Shown piece by piece: positions 21,063 through 29,257 of a stretch of DNA of 64,000 nucleotides. The translations under genes were made by a program, and so were the position numbers. The first letter of the stretch is position 1. Each line of letters opens with the position of its first letter. The notes under the pieces are model-generated. The model saw nothing but the letters and a program-made list of their open reading frames with translations. It made no database searches and was not told where the DNA came from. The DNA lies in the NCBI RefSeq assembly GCF_014107495.1, contig NZ_CP041969.1, forward strand, positions 806,001 to 870,000. The letters run 5' to 3'. Origin of the DNA: Cohnella cholangitidis. Its GTDB lineage: Bacteria; Bacillota; Bacilli; Paenibacillales; Paenibacillaceae.

Positions 21063-21863
21063 TTAATCCCACAAAATATGTAATAACGATAGATCGTCGC
21101 TGGAAGGATGGCCGGCTTCCTGCTTCATTACCTCCGCCAGCTTCTCCTGAGGAAACCGATCCCATGCGTCGATCGCCTGAAGACCATCGGAATACAGCAG
21201 CACCGCGCCTTCCTTCCAGCTTCGGAGATCTTCGCAGATTAGGTGCGGCTTTTCGCCCACGGGACCCAAGACGCTATTCCACTGATGTCGGGTATCGAAT
21301 CGATTGCCTAACATCGACGTTTGCTCCTTCCCGTCCTTCCACACCCGAAGACGTATATCGCCTTGCCAAGCAAGCACGATACGCCCTAAGGGAAACGCCT
21401 TGCCGGGCAGATCGATTCGGCCGCAGCCGTACATCGACGCGCTGCCTTTCGCTTTCTTATCGAGAATGATGTCCCGCAACAAACCTTGAATCCGGGGTGG
21501 CATCCGATGCCGCTCCAAGGTCCGGGTCGCTTGCGCCGTGATTTCCTTTAAGTAAAGCCCCAACGATTGCCCCAGCTCCGATTCCCCGTTGCGTCCATCT
21601 TCCAACCGACTTAACCATTCGATTAACCGATCGCCCAGAAACTTAGCCGCGATATCGCCGAAGTAAGACATGCTGATCCCGTCGCAAAGCGCGAAAATAA
21701 AGCTGGAATCGGACTGTACGAAGCATAAATAGTCCTGACCCGGATCACCCGAAGCTACCGACTCCGCAGAACGGGAGTAGCCGTATCGGTAAGTCCAAGA
21801 AGACTGTGTTACTTGCTGCAAGCCTGTTTCGCTTAGTTGGGGGAGTTGAATGCGCCGATTCAT
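21063..21863 (-). CDS. PP2C-type protein phosphatase
   Basis: The 266-residue protein carries PP2C motifs: an early GDPGQDYLCF acidic motif, the metal-binding FALCDGISMSYFGDIAAKFL (DG motif, here without the usual second Gly-His) and VLLYSDGLQAI towards the end. It would remove phosphate from Ser/Thr residues. It lies 3 bases from the VWA frame and upstream of the pseudokinase gene, as expected for a kinase/phosphatase pair that tunes the secretion machine, possibly through the FHA domain of EssC. Confidence 0.8.
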   Translation of the reverse strand: MNRRIQLPQLSETGLQQVTQSSWTYRYGYSRSAESVASGDPGQDYLCFVQSDSSFIFALCDGISMSYFGDIAAKFLGDRLIEWLSRLEDGRNGESELGQSLGLYLKEITAQATRTLERHRMPPRIQGLLRDIILDKKAKGSASMYGCGRIDLPGKAFPLGRIVLAWQGDIRLRVWKDGKEQTSMLGNRFDTRHQWNSVLGPVGEKPHLICEDLRSWKEGAVLLYSDGLQAIDAWDRFPQEKLAEVMKQEAGHPSSDDLSLLHILWD

Positions 21864-21866
21864 CGC

Positions 21867-22838
21867 TTAGAAGATCGGCGTCGCTGCCGACATCTGAAAA
21901 CCAAGCGACACCAGATCAGGATTCGTCCCGGGAAACATAAGCAGCGAGCCTTGGGCCAGGTTATAATTGGCATCTCTCATCATCTCGCGGTAGCTATCCG
22001 GCATGACGGAGGACATCGCCCGCAATTTGTACCCGTATTCGTCGAGGAAGGGCGTATTCGGCGTGACGCCTTGCCAGCGTTTCGGATCAACAACCTCTTG
22101 CTCCAGAACGTCACCGGAAATGAAAATATTTTCGACCAGTACGTTACCGTCTTTCACCGATAGATCCATGATTCTGCGCGCGATCGGCTCCGGATCGTCT
22201 CCGGTGTACACGCCATCCGTCATATGGCAGATCAGCGGCGCCGGTCCGTCCTGCAACGAAGGAAGCTCCGCGCGCAGGATCGTCTCCGCGTGTCGGAAAG
22301 CTTTGGCCGTATCCGTGAAGCGATGCGTATTCAATATAGGCATTCCGCCGTCGTTCATCAGTTCGTCGATTTTCTTAACTCCGCCAAGCAGATCGTAGAC
22401 CTCGTCGCTGTAAGCCAGCATGGCCACTCTATAACGGGATGAGATTCGGCTTCCCTTGGTCGAGCGGTATACCATTTGTCGCAATGTGACATGCAAGGCA
22501 TCGGTGACGACGTCGATGCGCCGTTTATCTCCGTTCGCGAGCGTCATCGAGCCGCTAACGTCCAGCAAGTAAATAATGAGCGCCGGATGGCTTTGCGTCG
22601 CTTGCGCCCTGTATGCCGCCTGCCGTTCCGGCGTCCGGCTCCGCTGCTCTCTCTCCGCGGGCTCATGGTAATCGGCGGCGCTTAGCATGACGGTACTCAT
22701 CTCAGGCTTGTCCTCGTTTGGAGGAAGAGGCGCTGGAGCTTCGGACTGGATGTGCTTGAAATCCGCTATCACCTCGCTCAAATCCTGATATCTGAGCTTT
22801 GGTTCGGTCTGCAGCAGCTTGTCCATGATTCTCACCAA
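21867..22838 (-). CDS. VWA domain part of a kinase-VWA fusion (frameshifted)
   Basis: This frame holds the end of a kinase domain (VRIMDKLLQTEPKLRYQDLS, the normal last helix) followed by a linker and a von Willebrand A domain with the MIDAS motif LLDVSGSMT and later CHMTDGVYTGDDPE. The methionine at 22838 is therefore not a real start: the segment continues the kinase frame at 22868-23530 after a one-base loss. VWA domains of this kind bind proteins through a metal ion. The end lies 3 bases before the PP2C start. Confidence 0.8.
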   Translation of the reverse strand: MVRIMDKLLQTEPKLRYQDLSEVIADFKHIQSEAPAPLPPNEDKPEMSTVMLSAADYHEPAEREQRSRTPERQAAYRAQATQSHPALIIYLLDVSGSMTLANGDKRRIDVVTDALHVTLRQMVYRSTKGSRISSRYRVAMLAYSDEVYDLLGGVKKIDELMNDGGMPILNTHRFTDTAKAFRHAETILRAELPSLQDGPAPLICHMTDGVYTGDDPEPIARRIMDLSVKDGNVLVENIFISGDVLEQEVVDPKRWQGVTPNTPFLDEYGYKLRAMSSVMPDSYREMMRDANYNLAQGSLLMFPGTNPDLVSLGFQMSAATPIF

Positions 22839-22867
22839 CTTGTCCGGGACGTGTGCGAATAGGCTGT

Positions 22868-23530
22868 CTAACGACTCGCGTGCTTGATAGACGTATTTGC
22901 CCCGCTCAGCAAGTAGTGCATGACAGAACCGAGCGCGTAAATGTCCGTTCTTGGATCGGTTTGCTTATTCTCGAATTGCTCGGGCGCCGCGAACGCGATC
23001 GTCCCCATCTGAACCGTATCCGTCGCCTTGCCTTGATCGTAGCCGCGCGCGATACCGAAGTCGATCAGCCTTATGTTGTCGTATTCGTCGATCATGATGT
23101 TCCCCGGCTTCAAGTCCCGGAATACGATCGGCGTCGGCTGACGGTGAAGATACAGCAAGATTTCGCATATCTGCTTCATGTACTTGAGCACGGTATCCAG
23201 CGACAGCGCCCGGTCGGCATCGTCGAATCGCTGCTGCAAAGTGACGCCGTTGATATATTCCATGACCAAGTAACAATAGCCATTCGCGTCGGGCTCGAAA
23301 TAATCGGTAATCTTCGGGATATAGGGATGGGTCAGATCGGCCAGAATTCGCGCCTCCTCAAGGAAAGCTTCGTGGCTCTGCACTTGTGTAATTTCCTTGA
23401 CCGCCCATACCTTGTCGTTAAGCTTCGAGTCTTTGACAAGATAAACGGAGCCCATTCCGCCTTTGGCGATGACCGATTCTACTTTGTATCTGTTTCCTAG
23501 CAAATCTCCGCTACGCAGCAATCCGATCAC
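22868..23530 (-). CDS. Ser/Thr protein kinase part of a kinase-VWA fusion (frameshifted)
   Basis: A Hanks-type kinase domain: the glycine loop AKGGMGSVYLVKD, the ATP lysine in WAVKEI, catalytic loop VFRDLKPGNIM (FRD instead of HRD), DFG in LIDFGIARG, and APEQFENK. The frame ends in HASR just after HYLLSG. The other frame directly continues with KYVYQARESLDSLFAHVPDK, so one G is missing from the GGGG run at about 22898-22901. The intact gene would span 21867-23530 (about 554 residues) as kinase plus VWA. The frame opens with GTG at 23530; the ribosome site (AAGG) is weak. Confidence 0.82.
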   Translation of the reverse strand: MIGLLRSGDLLGNRYKVESVIAKGGMGSVYLVKDSKLNDKVWAVKEITQVQSHEAFLEEARILADLTHPYIPKITDYFEPDANGYCYLVMEYINGVTLQQRFDDADRALSLDTVLKYMKQICEILLYLHRQPTPIVFRDLKPGNIMIDEYDNIRLIDFGIARGYDQGKATDTVQMGTIAFAAPEQFENKQTDPRTDIYALGSVMHYLLSGANTSIKHASR

Positions 23531-23558
23531 CTGACCTTATGTTAATCTTCGGAAGCGG

Positions 23559-23747
23559 TTATAGCCGATAGAGATTTTGTCTGACCTTGTTGTACTTCTG
23601 CGAGATTTGGATCAACTGCTCGGCGCAATATTCCGCTCCGACACCCTTGATCCGTCTGAGCTCCTCGGCGACTTGCTCCAAATCCCGACTGATCGCGTTC
23701 AGATCGCTAACGATTTCGTTCCGTTCCATGCTGGCTCTGTAGTCCAT
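23559..23747 (-). CDS. Small helical protein of the T7SS cluster
   Basis: The 62-residue protein is predicted to be almost entirely helical with a coiled-coil character (LNAISRDLEQVAEELRRIKG, then EQLIQISQKYNKVRQNLY). It has no signal peptide. A well-spaced AGGAGAG site precedes the ATG. Small helical proteins next to T7SS toxins often act as targeting partners (Lap- or Tla-type); it lies directly after the lipase gene, so a partner or chaperone role is possible. No family recognised. Confidence 0.65.
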   Translation of the reverse strand: MDYRASMERNEIVSDLNAISRDLEQVAEELRRIKGVGAEYCAEQLIQISQKYNKVRQNLYRL

Positions 23748-23807
23748 CTCGTTCTACTCTCCTAATTGTTGGTATGGAGTGCGTGAATCTTCAACACGCT
23801 TCGGCAG

Positions 23808-25385
23808 CTAGAACGCATGAGCCTTTTGCACAAGCGATCCTTCGCATTGATCCAGCCTGTCCGCCGTTTTGTTCAAGAAGTCCATGCACGCCTTGAGCTC
23901 ATAATCGAAACCAAACTGCATGTCGAGCCATAGTAGAGGCAGCATTTCGTCGAAGTCCACTAGACCTCGGAGCGTGCTGATTCTGCGATCCGCCTGCTGC
24001 ACTTTGTTCTGGATCATATTCAAACGAGCGGCAAAGTTTCTGAGCATCGCGGTATTCACGTTAATCGCCTCGTCGTAATCCTTGCGTCTGCCCCCGCCGA
24101 ACAAGCCTGCGATCGCGTTGCCGATGCCGTCGAAGAAATTTTCCACCTCCACCAGCACCCGGTTGCGGAAATCGTTGAATTGACGGTACTTGTCCTGTAC
24201 ATAGTCGAAAGCGGATTCGAGCTGATCGCCTACGAATTTAGCGATTTGCTTGCCGAAATCCTTGGCCCTGGCAGCGACATCATTTATAAACGGCATGACG
24301 TAATATTCAATAACCAGAGGCAAGAGATAACTAACGGCAGCGACGGCAACCAAGGTAATCGTGACGGCAGGGCCTAGTACGATGACCATTGCCGCAGCGG
24401 GAACGATTACGGCCGCAGCCATCGCTACCATTTCGGCTTTGCTCATTTGCCCCGTCCAGATCTGAACCGCTACATTAGATATCCCTTTTGAAATAAAGTT
24501 AGGTAATTTGTCTGCTTGCTGGGTAAGATCCCGAATGACGAAACAGGCGAAATCTTTTTTTTCCGCTATCGCCAGCATTCCGTCTTCCATCGCCATGAAT
24601 CCCAGACCGTGATTATCAAAATTATAAATTTTAGGATCCTTAGCGGTGGATTTAACGATGATCGGATCCGTCGGGTTATGGAAAAGCGAGGAAACCATAT
24701 CATGCTGGTTTTGATATTCGTGCATTTTCGGTTTCATTATGTCAATGGCACCCTGATAGCGATCGATGAATTCCTGGTTAAATCCAGGCGCGTTATAGGT
24801 ATAAGTCTGCGTTATCCTATCCTGGATGCCGGAATCCGCAGTGATCGTGCTATACAGCGCAAGATTCCCTCCCAGCGAATGCCCGGTTACCTCTATATCC
24901 TTGTATTTATCCAAATGCCCGTCGTTTATATAGACAGCTGCATCTTTTTGCTGCTTCGTGGCATCCTCGTACCAAGAAGATAAATTGTTAATCCAGTCGT
25001 TCCGATACTCGACTTTGCCTATATCCTCGCTACCCCGAAAAGCGACGACAGCCTTTCCGCCATCTCCGGGAGGCTCGAAAGTGTAAGCGACAAATCCCGT
25101 AGTTGCATTGTTGTCTTGCTTGTTGCTGATTTTCCAATCGTAAAATTTCGAGGAGGAATCGGATAACTTGTCGGTCAATTCCTTAAAGGCGTTGTAGTCC
25201 GCTTCCGTTTTGAATTGAACGCCATCGATTCCTTTATCTAAGGAGTTTTTGTAGTGAGTTACGAGATCTCCTACCGTAAGATTATTTTCGTTGTACAGAT
25301 TTTCCAATTCCGTATTTCCCGTGATGTCCAGATAAACCAAGTCCGATAATATCTTCAAATCGATCTCGGAAAGAGGCGCACTCAT
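23808..25385 (-). CDS. TslA-like lipase, candidate T7SS effector
   Basis: The 525-residue protein has an N-terminal alpha/beta-hydrolase domain of the Mbeg1/DUF2974 lipase type: AFRGSEDIGKVEYRNDW, then the serine nucleophile in EVTGHSLGGNLALYS (about residue 170), YNAPGFNQEF and a later HGLGFMAM. A hydrophobic stretch (about residues 320-365) and a C-terminal helical region of about 150 residues follow. There is no signal peptide. Staphylococcus aureus TslA has this reversed order, with the lipase first and an LXG-like targeting part last, and is exported by T7SS. The ATG overlaps the stop of the lipoprotein gene as ATGA. Assignment as an effector is inferred from context. Confidence 0.78.
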   Translation of the reverse strand: MSAPLSEIDLKILSDLVYLDITGNTELENLYNENNLTVGDLVTHYKNSLDKGIDGVQFKTEADYNAFKELTDKLSDSSSKFYDWKISNKQDNNATTGFVAYTFEPPGDGGKAVVAFRGSEDIGKVEYRNDWINNLSSWYEDATKQQKDAAVYINDGHLDKYKDIEVTGHSLGGNLALYSTITADSGIQDRITQTYTYNAPGFNQEFIDRYQGAIDIMKPKMHEYQNQHDMVSSLFHNPTDPIIVKSTAKDPKIYNFDNHGLGFMAMEDGMLAIAEKKDFACFVIRDLTQQADKLPNFISKGISNVAVQIWTGQMSKAEMVAMAAAVIVPAAAMVIVLGPAVTITLVAVAAVSYLLPLVIEYYVMPFINDVAARAKDFGKQIAKFVGDQLESAFDYVQDKYRQFNDFRNRVLVEVENFFDGIGNAIAGLFGGGRRKDYDEAINVNTAMLRNFAARLNMIQNKVQQADRRISTLRGLVDFDEMLPLLWLDMQFGFDYELKACMDFLNKTADRLDQCEGSLVQKAHAF

Positions 25386-26149
25386 AAAATCACCTCTTTG
25401 GAAGCGATTCGATTGGCGACTTCTTCAATGCTATCCATCTTGGTGTACGAATTGAAATAAACATACATCGATTTATAACTCATGTTTTTTCTTTCAAAAT
25501 ACTCTTTAGGATGTACATCTCGTTCATATCCCGCCATAACTTCACTAAACTCCGACGAATTCGTGTAGTAAACAGTAATAAAAGCATTAATAATGCCATA
25601 AGCCTGATATTGCTCGGCAATTTGGACAATTGCAGACGCTCCAGCCTTCGCATCGACCTTTGAGTTCGTATTAATAAAAACATCGGTAGCAAAGTCCAAA
25701 TCGGTATTACCTATAATGTAATCCTCAACGTTCATTTCCCTGTTATTCAAAGTCGCATCCGGAAAAGATATTCCTCGTTGACCTACTCTAGCTCTAACGA
25801 TGATCTCTTCATTAAATACAGAATTGGACACGCCAAATGCATAATCCTCAATCTTATCAAGCATGATTACATTCATGTATTTATCCAAAACCGATTTACC
25901 ATCTTTCGAAATTGCGACATCGAACAGTTCGTCCGGATTCGATGTCGGATAAACCTTAGCCTTTAGCATATTGTTCGTCAGCGTTCCATACCCCCCGCCG
26001 ATCGCATCCACGACAAATTCTTCGCCGTACTTTTCTTGCAAATGTTGTTCGATCTTCTCGATCGCCTTCTTGTCTCTATCCGTGCAGCCGATCAAGGATA
26101 ATAATGAAGATAGAATCATGGATACGAGCACCGCCTTCAAGATTTTCAT
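25382..26149 (-). CDS. Lipoprotein, candidate immunity protein for the lipase
   Basis: The 255-residue protein has a signal peptide ending in a lipobox (LLSLIGC, Cys 22), so it should be anchored on the outer face of the membrane. The rest is a mixed alpha/beta protein of no recognised family (EKIEQHLQEKYGEEFVV, then YYTNSSEFSEVMAGYERDV). It is translationally coupled to the lipase gene (ATGA) and to the upstream DUF3298 gene (ATGA at 26146-26149). TslA in S. aureus is accompanied by surface lipoproteins that protect the producer, so an immunity role is the simplest reading. Confidence 0.7.
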   Translation of the reverse strand: MKILKAVLVSMILSSLLSLIGCTDRDKKAIEKIEQHLQEKYGEEFVVDAIGGGYGTLTNNMLKAKVYPTSNPDELFDVAISKDGKSVLDKYMNVIMLDKIEDYAFGVSNSVFNEEIIVRARVGQRGISFPDATLNNREMNVEDYIIGNTDLDFATDVFINTNSKVDAKAGASAIVQIAEQYQAYGIINAFITVYYTNSSEFSEVMAGYERDVHPKEYFERKNMSYKSMYVYFNSYTKMDSIEEVANRIASKEVIL

Positions 26150-26889
26150 TTTTTTCGCTCCCCGCTGCGAGGATCTATCGGTTCATGCAAAATTCCTTTT
26201 AACTCTTCATAAGCGATTTCCACTTCCGCGTGATCGCCAATCGCGTGAGGGACGCCGAAGCTTATCCCTAATGCGTCATCCGTCAGATAGGAGAAAACAT
26301 TCATGGCGTTCTCCTCTCCTAGATCGTCGGCGTGTTCGAAAAATGAAACCCAATTTTCGTCGCTATACTCATTCATCGATTCCTTGATCTCTTGCTCAAT
26401 CTGCAATTCGGGATCGTATGGTTTGTATTTGCCTTTCTTGAAATTCTCGATAAAACTTGCATTTATGTCGACAATATCCGAAAGTTTCATCCGCTCTCCG
26501 GTAAGGATATCGATATTAGTCGTAAATAATAGATTCGTTGGATAAGCGGCATCGGGCACGACGCTCGTTCCCGAATACATAACGCTCAAGTATTTTGGGG
26601 TTTGTGCTTGAATGGCATACTTCATTTCTAAATGAAAGTTCTCATCGGCGTCCGCATAAAGCGACTCCACCTTAAGTGCTTCATTCTTCAGCGTCTTATT
26701 GATCGCCTGCTCTTTGGCTCGATCGCCAAGGCCGATTATTTGCGGATAACTGAGGATAAGATCTTGATTCCGATAAGTTTCGCTTGTTACTTCGTAGAGT
26801 CGATCATGCTTCCGTAATGCTGGAAACGACAACGGCTCCGATATGATCGTTGTCGTTAGGATAAATAAAGTCAGCAATAACTTAATCAA
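26146..26889 (-). CDS. Secreted DUF4163/DUF3298 (RsiV-like) protein
   Basis: I start this gene at the TTG at 26887-26889, 6 bases after GGGGGAG, giving 247 residues with a signal peptide (LLLTLFILTTTIISEPLS); an upstream ATG at 26937 lies inside the previous gene. The mature part follows the RsiV pattern: LSYPQIIGLGDRAKEQAINK, a central strand region with KYLSVMYSG and NIDILTGERMKLSDIV, and the C-terminal ALGISFGVPHAIGDHAEVEI. In B. subtilis RsiV this domain binds lysozyme. It directly follows the gene for a GH19-type wall hydrolase, so it may be an inhibitor or immunity protein for that enzyme (inference). Confidence 0.72.
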   Translation of the reverse strand: MIKLLLTLFILTTTIISEPLSFPALRKHDRLYEVTSETYRNQDLILSYPQIIGLGDRAKEQAINKTLKNEALKVESLYADADENFHLEMKYAIQAQTPKYLSVMYSGTSVVPDAAYPTNLLFTTNIDILTGERMKLSDIVDINASFIENFKKGKYKPYDPELQIEQEIKESMNEYSDENWVSFFEHADDLGEENAMNVFSYLTDDALGISFGVPHAIGDHAEVEIAYEELKGILHEPIDPRSGERKK

Positions 26890-26915
26890 GATGGTCTCCC
26901 CCTTGTCGCCTGTCG

Positions 26916-27899
26916 TTACTTGAAGATTTCTACGCACTTGTTATAGTAGCTTTCCCGGTCCTCCAGACCGTTATAGCCGCCGTTCACTCGCTTCGTGATC
27001 TGTTTAACCGTCGCTCCCTTGTCGCATAGGGCGTTCATATTGTTCTTGTCCCACCAGAAGCCCGCGCTAGTCCAAGGGTATGTCTTGGCTACGTAATCTA
27101 CGCCGTCCATGATTTTCGGGTCGTTCATCGCTTTGGCGAACGCCTGGTAATTGCTTCTGCCGGTCAGTTGGATATAGCCCGCGCCTTTATATTTCGGACC
27201 GTCTCCTTTGTTGACGTTGCCCAGATCTTTTCTGTTCTCGTAGGCTTTACCGCTCGCCAATTCTTTGGGCCATTTGCCCGCGCCCGATTCATGACTGCAT
27301 TGGCTGATAAAATGACGGATTCTTGCCGGCGTCGTGATATTGTATCTAGCCAGGCAGGCGTTCAAGTCCGCAAGCATCGCTTCCGTAAGCTTCGATTTGT
27401 CCCATCCGAGCTTCTTCAATTGATCCGCGGTCACGTAAACTTTTTTTTCGGTCGTCTTCGTTACCGCGGTTTTCGTGTCGGCCGATTTAGAATCGGTCTT
27501 CGCGCCGCTGCCGGCGGGAGCTGCAGTTGCATTCGCTCGTACTTGCGTCGTTTGGGTTGAAGCGCTCTTCGCACGCAACGGGACTGTGTCCATAACTACA
27601 GCTTTGCCGCTTATCCCAGCAAGTTTCCCTTTCTCCACCAGTTGATTTTCCGTCTTGTCGTACCTGGACATCGCTTGTTCGATGAAAGTCTCCAAAGCTT
27701 GTACCCGAAGATGGATCGCATTCAAGTCTTTATCCGCTTTCGCCAACCTGGAGCCGATATTCCTTCTTGCGGCAACGCCATGGTCAACATTCGACTTTAA
27801 GGCGGAGAGCGCTATTCTCGCGTTAGAAAGCTTATTCGTAACGGGCTTTACAGCATCGTTTATGTTTCTAACCTTGTCCGTTTGTACTTTGATTGACAT
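26916..27899 (-). CDS. T7SS-type effector: helical N-terminus plus GH19-like wall hydrolase
   Basis: The 327-residue protein has no signal peptide. Residues 1-95 form a helical WXG/LXG-like region ([18 protein letters not shown], then [15 protein letters not shown]), then an Ala/Thr/Lys linker (about 105-150) and a C-terminal domain of the chitinase/lysozyme GH19 family: [17 protein letters not shown] with a probable catalytic Glu, [19 protein letters not shown], and [18 protein letters not shown]. It would cut peptidoglycan or a related polymer. The start is ATG 27899 (a TTG directly before it is also possible), 10 bases after GAGAGGTG. The gene lies between the WXG100 genes and the DUF3298 gene. 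Export through EssC is inferred. Confidence 0.8.
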   Translation of the reverse strand: MSIKVQTDKVRNINDAVKPVTNKLSNARIALSALKSNVDHGVAARRNIGSRLAKADKDLNAIHLRVQALETFIEQAMSRYDKTENQLVEKGKLAGISGKAVVMDTVPLRAKSASTQTTQVRANATAAPAGSGAKTDSKSADTKTAVTKTTEKKVYVTADQLKKLGWDKSKLTEAMLADLNACLARYNITTPARIRHFISQCSHESGAGKWPKELASGKAYENRKDLGNVNKGDGPKYKGAGYIQLTGRSNYQAFAKAMNDPKIMDGVDYVAKTYPWTSAGFWWDKNNMNALCDKGATVKQITKRVNGGYNGLEDRESYYNKCVEIFK

Positions 27900-27937
27900 C
27901 AATGTTCAACACCTCTCCGGAACCTCATAGATGCGTA

Positions 27938-28264
27938 CTATTTACGAATGGGATTATAGTAGAAGGCAGCCCTGGCTGCCGCAGCCGCCGCGGCCGCTTG
28001 CCTCGCCGCTTCTTCTTCTCGATGGATTTCGTTGGCTACGCTAACGATATCGCTGCCTAACGACTCCAGCTCCCTGCTAAGGATGATAATCTCGTTCGTC
28101 AAACGGTCAATCGCTTGGTTGACGAAGACCATTTCATCTGAATGCCAAGCTAAATTCAGATTCGCGCGGTACTGCTTCAAGCTGTTATTGATATCCCTCA
28201 GCGTCGATGCGTATTGATTCATCGCGCTAGCTTGAGAGGCGGCCAAGCCGACGTTAACGCCCAT
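27938..28264 (-). CDS. Small WXG100-like helical protein
   Basis: From the ATG at 28264 (preceded by GGGAGGAATAAGG) the product is 108 residues: MGVNVGLAASQASAMNQYAS, two long helices, and a central AWHSDEM at the place where WXG proteins have their turn. An Ala-rich helix (RQAAAAAAAARAAF) and FYYNPIRK end it. An earlier in-frame ATG at 28333 has no site and overlaps the hairpin 28297-28321, so it is rejected. The position directly upstream of the GH19 effector suggests a partner or targeting factor. Confidence 0.72.
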   Translation of the reverse strand: MGVNVGLAASQASAMNQYASTLRDINNSLKQYRANLNLAWHSDEMVFVNQAIDRLTNEIIILSRELESLGSDIVSVANEIHREEEAARQAAAAAAAARAAFYYNPIRK

Positions 28265-28296
28265 CCTTATTCCTCCCTTGAAGGTGAAAATACAAC

Positions 28297-28321
28297 TTGG
28301 GGGCACCTTTAACGCCCCCAA
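28297..28321 (-). terminator. Partial terminator/attenuator behind a WXG100 gene
   Basis: A perfect 8-bp GC-rich stem TTGGGGGC/GCCCCCAA (28297-28304 with 28314-28321) with a 9-base loop. On the minus strand GTTGTATTTTC follows, an imperfect T-tract. It lies between the second WXG100 gene and the rest of unit B, where a leaky terminator would give high WXG100 and lower downstream expression. Confidence 0.6.
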
Positions 28322-28336
28322 ATTGACTAGCAAGGA

Positions 28337-28639
28337 TTACTTAAACGCGCTTGCATTGCTGTTGATCGCATTCTCGGCAGCTTCGTAATTCGCCACGGTG
28401 TTATCCAGAAACTTCGCGTACGATTCGATTACTTTCTGATACTCTTCGAATCTAGGCGCCAACGCGTTGAAATTGTTCCTGATCGTATTGGAAGCGTCGC
28501 TCTGCCAAGTGGAAGACAGATTGCCCATTTCCTTCTTGATCTCGTCCAACCTCGAATTCAAACTTGTATTCAAGTTTCTGATCGTAGACGCCGATTTGGC
28601 GACCGCGCCTAACGAAATACTGATTCCATCATTAGCCAT
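28337..28639 (-). CDS. WXG100 family protein
   Basis: The 100-residue protein has the WXG100 helical-hairpin form: a helix rich in heptads, a turn at STWQSDAS (WQS in place of WXG), and a second helix with FEEYQKVIESYAKFLDNTVANY. Members of this family are substrates and structural partners of EssC. It pairs with the adjacent WXG100 gene, possibly as a heterodimer. The ATG has an AGGGGAG site. Confidence 0.88.
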   Translation of the reverse strand: MANDGISISLGAVAKSASTIRNLNTSLNSRLDEIKKEMGNLSSTWQSDASNTIRNNFNALAPRFEEYQKVIESYAKFLDNTVANYEAAENAINSNASAFK

Positions 28640-28672
28640 TGAATAACTCCCCTTTCATGATTAGTTCGCTGA

Positions 28673-28975
28673 TTAGTTCGTTAACCGTTTTGCTTGATTA
28701 ATCGTTTCGTTCTGCGTTTCCCGGTAAGTTTTCGCGCTGTTTTTCAGGAATTCGGAATACTGATTCATCAGCTGCTTCATCTTCTGGAAATCGTCTTGGA
28801 AACCTTTGATCTGCGATACGAACGCGACGTTGTCCGCGCCCTTCCAGTTAGCGGCCATTCCGTCAACTTCGTTGAAAAGCTGGTTATACAGCTTCTCGTA
28901 TTCCGCGGATTGGCTGTCCATTTTCTGGGATGCAGATTCAAGTTTGGATGGATCGACTACAATCGTTCTAGCCAT
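28673..28975 (-). CDS. WXG100 family protein
   Basis: The 100-residue protein carries the canonical turn ANWKGADN and a second helix with MKQLMNQYSEFLKNSAKTY. The export signal pattern YxxxD/E is present near the end as YRETQNE. It is the likely EsxA/YukE counterpart, secreted through EssC and needed for its activity. It lies directly after yukD in the transcript, the usual T7SS order in Bacillota. Confidence 0.92.
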   Translation of the reverse strand: MARTIVVDPSKLESASQKMDSQSAEYEKLYNQLFNEVDGMAANWKGADNVAFVSQIKGFQDDFQKMKQLMNQYSEFLKNSAKTYRETQNETINQAKRLTN

Positions 28976-29005
28976 GTTTGATTTGCTCCTTTCAGATTGG
29001 GTTTA

Positions 29006-29257
29006 TTATATTAACATCAGCCGGGAGCCATTGAAGAGACCTAACTCCATGGCTGATTTGTTAATATCTAGCAAGGTGCCGGATTGCATGTCGCAGATAA
29101 TCGCGTTGCGCGATGCGACGAAATAACCGTCCGACAATTCGACGAATGCTCCGATCAAGAGCGCCTCGATTTCATGCAGCCTTAGCGTGATCGGGATGAA
29201 TACGTCATACTTCTGGTTAATCGATGGCAGGAAAATCTCGACGATAATCTTATCCAT
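29006..29257 (-). CDS. yukD: YukD/EsaB ubiquitin-like T7SS protein
   Basis: The 83-residue protein has a ubiquitin-like layout (IIVEIFLPSINQKYDVFIP, a helix with LHEIEALLIGAFVEL, and the end LGLFNGSRLMLI) typical of YukD/EsaB, a small cytoplasmic T7SS component. Its start lies 8 bases inside the end of essC, so the two are translationally coupled. Confidence 0.88.
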   Translation of the reverse strand: MDKIIVEIFLPSINQKYDVFIPITLRLHEIEALLIGAFVELSDGYFVASRNAIICDMQSGTLLDINKSAMELGLFNGSRLMLI

